Shown here: positions 58,902 through 64,000 of the stretch, piece after piece | Layout of the letters: each line of letters opens with the position of its first letter | Position numbering within the stretch: the stretch's first letter is position 1 | DNA from: Flavobacteriales bacterium UBA6049 | Lineage (GTDB): Bacteria > Bacteroidota > Bacteroidia > Flavobacteriales_G > Salibacteraceae | Reading direction: 5' to 3' | Length of the DNA stretch: 64,000 nucleotides | NCBI GenBank assembly: GCA_002429085.1 | Contig: DIYR01000166.1 | Location: forward strand, 1 to 64,000 | Notes under the pieces: generated by a model | The model's input: only the letters and a program-made list of their open reading frames with translations | What the model was told of the DNA's origin: nothing | Databases searched by the model: none | Position numbers and translations under genes: made by a program

Positions 58902-61325
58902 TTAGTGTTGAATCAACACTTTTTCTTGAACTGTTCCGCTAACAGTAGATTCAAGAGATAGAATATAAAGCCCAGCGGTGAACTCATTCGTTTCTATTCG
59001 TATTGCTGAATTTGCGCTTGCAGTGGTATACGTTTGGTATACCACTTGACCTTGAAGGTTGGTAATAGTTACAGATGCTTCACCATCAAAATTTGGAACA
59101 ACTTTAACTACTTCGTTTGCTGGATTTGGGAAGACAATCCAATCGAATGATGATTTTTCATCTATTCCAGTTGGGTCTCCTGTTCCTGCTTGTTGACTCA
59201 CAGTGAAAGACCAAGTTTCGCTCCAATCAGAAGTCGCACCTGCATTGATTGTTCTAACTCTCCAATAGTAAGTTTCATTTAGAGTTAAGTTACTTGGTAG
59301 CCATTCGCTGTCTGTTCCATTATTGTTAGTTGAGATGTAATCAACAATTTGAGTTTGTAAAGCTGGAGTGTTGAAATTAGAATTCACATCAATCCATACT
59401 TCATATTGGTCAGCCACACTTGTAGCTTTCCAATCAAGTTTTTCGTCTGTACTAGCACTTGAAGACCCGTCAATAGGTTCAAGTAATACTGGTATATCTG
59501 ATAAGTCTCCAGTGATATTAATATCGTCTAGATAAATAAAGTTACCGTTATCTGAGAATACTTCGAATCTAAATCTAACCTGATCAGTTAATGCGCTAAC
59601 AGGAAGATTAAATGTGTGAAGTTTCCAATCTGATTGGGTAAGCCCAACAAGAGGAGAACCAGTAATACTTGTGCTTGCTAAATTAGGTCCTCCAGCTGCA
59701 TAAGCGATGCTCCAATTTTCTCCACAAGTTGTAGAATAGAATACGCGTAATACATCAAAATCTGAAGATGTTCTTTGGGCATAGGCAGAATAGAAAGTAA
59801 CCGTTGCAGATTCGAGGCCATCTAAATTATAGGCAGGGCTATTGATCCCAGTAGTTCTTCCATCTGCAGCAAATTGGCGCATTACTAAAGAGTTACTTCC
59901 AGTATAAGATTCAGTGCTATACTCCCAACCATAGATAGGATCGCTTGTATCTTCAGCATACCAGTCATTTTCTTCTAAGCTTCCAGAGCCAAATTCGAAG
60001 CTTTCCAATAATGGAGCAGCTGTTCCTGGGTAAGGTAAAACTCGAATAAACTGTGTTTGTGTAGTAGAAATACTATCAGTCGCATTTTTTATGGTGAGTT
60101 TCACATCAAAAAGACCACTTTCAGTAAATACAACAGTTGGATTTTGATTGCTAGATACAGCCGGAATGGCTTTTTCAAACTCCCATCTGTGCTCAGTAGG
60201 ATTGAAAAAACTTAAATCTTCAAATGATACAGGTTGTCCAACACATACCACTCTAGCAGAGGCACGGAAATCAGCTTTACATAAAATATCTTGTGGGTTA
60301 AGTACACCAGTTGCTTGCAAATTGCTACTAGATATCAAGTTTGCGAGCTGTGGAGTATTATTAAGAACTGCGTGCATTCTGTCTCTTTGCCCAGCACTAA
60401 ACATATTTTGACAATCGTCATAACTCATGTAGTTCTCAATTTGGTCAACAACATTTCCACCAAAAACTGAACTTGACCCTGAGGCATCGTTAGAGCAAGT
60501 ATTTTGAGATAAGTTGCAATTATATGTTGCTTCAAATGCTGGAGGTGTGTCGCATACTCTATCACCTGAGCTATTGCATGAAGAACCACAGCCACTTTGA
60601 AATGTGTGTAGCAAGTTTAAGCAATGGCCAACTTCATGAGTTAGGGTTCTTCCATCACTAACAGAAGTACCTACTCCGAACTTACCTAATCTATCATTTC
60701 TACAGACAATACCATATGTATTCCAACTACCAAAACCAGGGAATTGAGCATACCCCAACACTATACCAGGGCCACCACTAAAGTTTCTAATACTATTTAC
60801 TACCCAGATATTTAAGTATCTGTTCGAAGGCCAATAGCTAACCGATTTTACATTATCTCTAGCATCATATGTGCTGGAAGGAGCGTTGATTCTCACAACA
60901 CCATTAGTACAGTTTCCATCGGGATCTACACGTGCAATTCTGAATTCAATATCGCTATCTACAGCGTACGGCTGAAAAATAGATCTGGTGTTAGATGCGT
61001 CTGTATTGGTACGTCTAAAATCTTCATTTAGTACCTCAATAGCACTCTCTAATTGTTCGTAGGGAATGTCACCTATTCCGTTGTCGTGAACTACATGGAA
61101 TACAACTGGTATAATGTAGGTAGCATTTCTACCTCGTTTGTTAGATGATTCGGCAATAACAGGTGCGGGCATATCCCATACAGCATCTAATTGTTGCTTA
61201 AGGGCTGGGTTATTTGCAATTGCTTGTTCAGCAAGCGTATGTGTAGCGCACCAATCCTGGGCGAGTGATGTGAGTGACAACATCATTGTTCCAAGAATGA
61301 CACATGTATGCTTGATTAAATTCAT
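58902..61325 (-). CDS. Secreted M43-family zinc metalloprotease with PKD and T9SS domains
   Basis: An 807-aa protein with a signal peptide (residues 1-23, ending SLAQ) and a pro-region. The catalytic domain (about 65-340) has YIIPVVFHVVHDNG, the zinc motif HEVGHCLNLLH (about residue 226, HExxHxxGxxH-like) and the Met-turn region ENYMSYDDC. It belongs with pappalysin-type M43 enzymes. A PKD-like domain (LTIKNATDSISTTQ), a jelly-roll or MAM-like domain (IYLDDINITGDL), a fibronectin-like domain (YYWRVRTINAGATSDWSETWSF), and a T9SS type A tail follow. ATG 61325 begins the signal peptide. It is a paralogue of the next gene and probably digests extracellular protein. Confidence 0.9.
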   Translation of the reverse strand: MNLIKHTCVILGTMMLSLTSLAQDWCATHTLAEQAIANNPALKQQLDAVWDMPAPVIAESSNKRGRNATYIIPVVFHVVHDNGIGDIPYEQLESAIEVLNEDFRRTNTDASNTRSIFQPYAVDSDIEFRIARVDPDGNCTNGVVRINAPSSTYDARDNVKSVSYWPSNRYLNIWVVNSIRNFSGGPGIVLGYAQFPGFGSWNTYGIVCRNDRLGKFGVGTSVSDGRTLTHEVGHCLNLLHTFQSGCGSSCNSSGDRVCDTPPAFEATYNCNLSQNTCSNDASGSSSVFGGNVVDQIENYMSYDDCQNMFSAGQRDRMHAVLNNTPQLANLISSSNLQATGVLNPQDILCKADFRASARVVCVGQPVSFEDLSFFNPTEHRWEFEKAIPAVSSNQNPTVVFTESGLFDVKLTIKNATDSISTTQTQFIRVLPYPGTAAPLLESFEFGSGSLEENDWYAEDTSDPIYGWEYSTESYTGSNSLVMRQFAADGRTTGINSPAYNLDGLESATVTFYSAYAQRTSSDFDVLRVFYSTTCGENWSIAYAAGGPNLASTSITGSPLVGLTQSDWKLHTFNLPVSALTDQVRFRFEVFSDNGNFIYLDDINITGDLSDIPVLLEPIDGSSSASTDEKLDWKATSVADQYEVWIDVNSNFNTPALQTQIVDYISTNNNGTDSEWLPSNLTLNETYYWRVRTINAGATSDWSETWSFTVSQQAGTGDPTGIDEKSSFDWIVFPNPANEVVKVVPNFDGEASVTITNLQGQVVYQTYTTASANSAIRIETNEFTAGLYILSLESTVSGTVQEKVLIQH

Positions 61326-61398
61326 TTGATTTGGTTTAGTTGACATGTAAACTATTAAACCTGAACAAGGCAAATTGTTCAGATTTAGGATTTATATT

Positions 61399-63762
61399 CT
61401 AATGATTGATTACAAATTGCTTTGACTGAGAATAGTCAGATCCGTTTAACTGGAGAATGTATAAACCACTTGTTAATTGACTAGTTTCAATGGTTTTCAC
61501 AACCTCTCCAACAGCTACTAAATCTCTAAAAATCACTTGCCCGTATGCGTTGAATATTACAACCTCTTGTGCAAGTGTTCCTTCATTCAGTTTTATAGAA
61601 ATGTTTTCGTTTGCAGGATTCGGGTAGATCGAGAAGCCTGCAGTACTTCCATTTAAATCATTTGTGCTTACAGAATTTCCAGTAACGAATGACCATGTTT
61701 CACTCCAATCTTCCTCAGTTCCTCCGTTGATTAAACGAACTCTCCAGAAATATTCTTGGTTTGAGTTTAATGAAGTCTGGTACGTATTGTCACTTCCCGG
61801 ATTAAGGCTTACAAAGTTTTGTACAATAGATTCTGGGTTACTAAAACCTGCATCTGTATCATATTGTAATTCGTAAGAGTCGCAAGTCATAGGTTGCCAT
61901 TCAAATGGAGCATCAATTGCTACGTCAGTACTTCCATTCCAAGGAGCTTTTAACTGTGCTTGGGTTTTGAACCCTCCGGCAATGTTGATATTATCAATGT
62001 AGAAATTGTTTCCTCCTCTAGACTCAAATGAAATTCTAAAAACCGCATTATCTACTAAAAAAATAGTAGGTATGCTTGCCGAATCCGTTCCCCAATCAGA
62101 ATCAGATTGAGGTGTGTATGGAGTAGCTTGAGATTGAGACGGAGCCAATAATCCACCGAATGTCGTGTGGAAAGTATTCCAGGTAGTGCCACAATCAGAT
62201 GACACTGCAAACTCAATTCTATCTAACCCAGGGTTTCCTGGACGACTTCTGTATGCATAGCGAAATCCAAATTTAGCATCAGTAAATACCGATAAGTCAT
62301 AAGAGTTTGTTTCGATGTAGAACCTTTCTTGTTCTGGAGCATCAAAATTGTTCATTTTGATTGATTTTGTACTTTGATAACCAGTGCCTGTCGCATTTTC
62401 CCAGCCATAATCTAGAAAATACTCATTCTGGAAAGCATACCAGTTCTCGTTTGGTAAGTTATCATACGATTCAAAATCTTCCATTAATGTAGCTGTTCTT
62501 CCATGTGGTGGACGAACCATCACAAACGCAGACTTTGCATTAGTTCTTGTAATAGTATTTTGTTTTGCTTCTAACGATACTTCGAAAGAACCGTGATTCT
62601 GATATGTTACAGTTGGTCTTTCATCCGCACTACTAGAGATACTTCCGCCAGTAAATGTCCAAGTTAACTCTGTAGGATTGTACTTAGAAATATCATAAAA
62701 CTCAACAGTTTCACCCATGCAAATGGTAGGGTCAACCGCATTGAAGTTAGCCGTGCTTAACTCACCAACACCAGTAGCTACTAAATTAGCTTGTCTCCAT
62801 AAATTGTTTCGTTGAGCAGTTGCAGAATTTAATGTGGAGTGCATTCTCGCTACTTGACCTTGCGTAAACATTCTATCACATGTGGCATAGTCCATAAGAT
62901 TTTGAACGTTATCTAAGGAGCCACATGATACTTGACTTGTATTACAAGATCCAATTGTACCAATTGTATTAGGTGTATCACTAACACCATCATCTACACT
63001 ACAATTTGAAGGCAAACCAGCATCATTAGATGGACCCCAAGGATGTTGAAGGTTGAAAACATGCCCTACTTCATGAGAAAGGGTGTGTTTGTTACTTTGG
63101 TTACTTGTTCCAATACTTCCTACGTATCTGTGGTTTGCAATAATTCCGTCTTGGTTTGGGATAAAGTGAGCTGTACCAGGTAGATAAGCGTAAGCTGCTG
63201 CTCCAACCGCTCCATTAATTTGATTTGTAACCCAAATATTTAAGTACATGTTTCGCGGCCAAGGGTTTAATTTAGAACCATCATCGCCAACGTTGGTTTC
63301 GTTAGACATGATTCTATCAATACCATTGGTTGGGTTTCCGTTAGGATCTAGTTGGGCTAATCGAAACTCTACATCAGCATCTCCTATAATGCTTTGAAAA
63401 GACGGTACCACTTCATCAAGATCGTCATTTTCCATGTTGAAGTCTTCGTTCATGATACGAACCGCATCAATAACTTGAGCGTCCGAAATATTCTCATTCC
63501 CATTTAAATGAATCACATGAAATACAACAGGAATTACGTACGTACTTGCACGTTTAGAACGTTTGCTTGAGAATGACTTGGTAAAAGATTCTAACTCTTG
63601 GTTTTTATCTTGAATCGCTTGTTTTAGCTCAGGATGGAGCTCTAGAAGCTCGTCAGTTTTGTGCCCTTGTTGGCAGAAATGTTTGGTTTTGTGTTGCGCG
63701 ATAACAGATACGCTAAGTAGACATGCAGCTACTAGCGTAACCAATGGAAATCTTTTGCCCAT
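61399..63762 (-). CDS. Secreted M43-family zinc metalloprotease with PKD and T9SS domains (paralogue)
   Basis: A 788-aa protein with a signal peptide (residues 1-23, ending SVIAQ). It has the same order as its neighbour: YVIPVVFHVIHLNG, zinc motif HEVGHVFNLQH (about residue 230), Met-turn QNLMDYATCD, a PKD-like domain (LTWTFTGGSISSSADERPTVTY), a jelly-roll-like domain (NFYIDNINIAGGF), a fibronectin-like segment (YFWRVRLINGGTEEDWSETWSF) and a T9SS tail (GFSIYPNPANENISI, GLYILQL). It lies 73 nt upstream of the second protease gene with no terminator seen between them, so they are probably one operon. Confidence 0.9.
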   Translation of the reverse strand: MGKRFPLVTLVAACLLSVSVIAQHKTKHFCQQGHKTDELLELHPELKQAIQDKNQELESFTKSFSSKRSKRASTYVIPVVFHVIHLNGNENISDAQVIDAVRIMNEDFNMENDDLDEVVPSFQSIIGDADVEFRLAQLDPNGNPTNGIDRIMSNETNVGDDGSKLNPWPRNMYLNIWVTNQINGAVGAAAYAYLPGTAHFIPNQDGIIANHRYVGSIGTSNQSNKHTLSHEVGHVFNLQHPWGPSNDAGLPSNCSVDDGVSDTPNTIGTIGSCNTSQVSCGSLDNVQNLMDYATCDRMFTQGQVARMHSTLNSATAQRNNLWRQANLVATGVGELSTANFNAVDPTICMGETVEFYDISKYNPTELTWTFTGGSISSSADERPTVTYQNHGSFEVSLEAKQNTITRTNAKSAFVMVRPPHGRTATLMEDFESYDNLPNENWYAFQNEYFLDYGWENATGTGYQSTKSIKMNNFDAPEQERFYIETNSYDLSVFTDAKFGFRYAYRSRPGNPGLDRIEFAVSSDCGTTWNTFHTTFGGLLAPSQSQATPYTPQSDSDWGTDSASIPTIFLVDNAVFRISFESRGGNNFYIDNINIAGGFKTQAQLKAPWNGSTDVAIDAPFEWQPMTCDSYELQYDTDAGFSNPESIVQNFVSLNPGSDNTYQTSLNSNQEYFWRVRLINGGTEEDWSETWSFVTGNSVSTNDLNGSTAGFSIYPNPANENISIKLNEGTLAQEVVIFNAYGQVIFRDLVAVGEVVKTIETSQLTSGLYILQLNGSDYSQSKQFVINH

Positions 63763-63845
63763 ACTTGTTGATTTAGTCAGTCCCAATTCGAGGAAGCCGA
63801 AAATACTAAAAATAAGCGGGTTAGTTATGTAGTGAGCACGACTTG

Positions 63846-64000
63846 CTAGTCCATTTCGCGCACATCTACTAACACGGAATCTATTTCGGTTGGGTTGGTA
63901 AGTAAACGGTAGAGTTTCTTGGCGACATCGGTTGGAGAGTCTAACTCATTATTGTTTTTCATGGCCACAAAGTCTGCATGTCTACTGAAGTCAGAATCAT
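63846..64000 (-). CDS. SDR-family oxidoreductase, C-terminal part (5' end outside window)
   Basis: The last 50 codons of a gene read in from the right edge and stop at TAG. The residues (DFSRHADFVAMKNNNELDS, PTDVAKKLYRLL, SVLVDVREMD) resemble the C-terminus of sepiapterin reductase or benzil reductase-type short-chain dehydrogenases, where the ending VDVRE(M)D is typical. The active site is outside the window, so the assignment rests on this short tail. The space between it and the protease (63763-63845) shows no other feature. Confidence 0.6.
   Translation of the reverse strand, partial: DSDFSRHADFVAMKNNNELDSPTDVAKKLYRLLTNPTEIDSVLVDVREMD

Noticed and set aside
1..64000. CRISPR arrays, tRNA, rRNA, insertion sequences and prophage
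   Set aside because: Scanned by eye on both strands; no evenly spaced direct repeats, no cloverleaf genes, no transposase or integrase frames were found.

Overview
The window is chromosomal DNA from a member of the Bacteroidota, probably a marine Flavobacteriia/Cryomorphaceae-like gliding or surface-attached bacterium. The evidence is AT-rich DNA, a GldH gliding lipoprotein, a TonB-dependent receptor with a carboxypeptidase-like N-terminal domain, ten proteins ending in a type IX secretion (T9SS) type A sorting domain, almost no Shine-Dalgarno sequences, and recurrent Bacteroidota -7 promoter elements (TAnnTTTG) 5-30 nt before genes. The genus cannot be read from the sequence. I saw no tRNA, rRNA, CRISPR array, insertion sequence or prophage.

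Layout. 1-2.9 kb (-): holB, ricT (PSP1) and the start of gldH. 3.0-4.2 kb (+): pgk. 4.2-8.9 kb (-): a sensor histidine kinase and an H-NOX haem-NO/O2 sensor, followed in the same direction by an SDR, a flavin reductase and a photolyase, then a small membrane-anchored protein with its own promoter. 9.0-13.2 kb: thiL, a small membrane protein, RNase R and ferritin. 13.3-20.2 kb: an S9 oligopeptidase lipoprotein, then a TonB receptor paired with a T9SS-secreted esterase. 20.5-23.0 kb: a T9SS surface protein related to the large operon at 42-56 kb. 23.2-28.4 kb: MarR regulator with MFS exporter, a lipoprotein, an SGNH hydrolase and PhoH. 28.4-28.9 kb: a gap that appears to encode a structured RNA. 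28.9-42.4 kb: TetR/ALDH, Bcp, an FAD protein, lgt, hemB, a T9SS protein, pheS, a cyclophilin, small proteins, CvpA, and an S41 protease joined to a duplicated coiled-coil protein. 42.4-55.9 kb (-): one five-gene operon of four giant LamG-type T9SS proteins (about 955-1530 aa) with a 63-aa PPPPPG/PID transmembrane peptide inside it. 56-58.8 kb: polA. 58.9-63.8 kb (-): two M43 metalloproteases with T9SS tails. The window closes with the C-terminus of an SDR.

How it fits together. Housekeeping genes (pgk, thiL, rnr, lgt, hemB, pheS, polA, holB) are interleaved with a large secreted-surface repertoire: adhesin-like LamG proteins, proteases and esterases exported by the T9SS, and a TonB receptor for nutrient uptake. 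The most unusual items are the 13.4-kb LamG operon with its small PID-type peptide, the structured RNA at about 28.58-28.86 kb carrying a 23-codon frame behind a perfect Shine-Dalgarno sequence, and the H-NOX/kinase pair leading a photorepair gene cluster.
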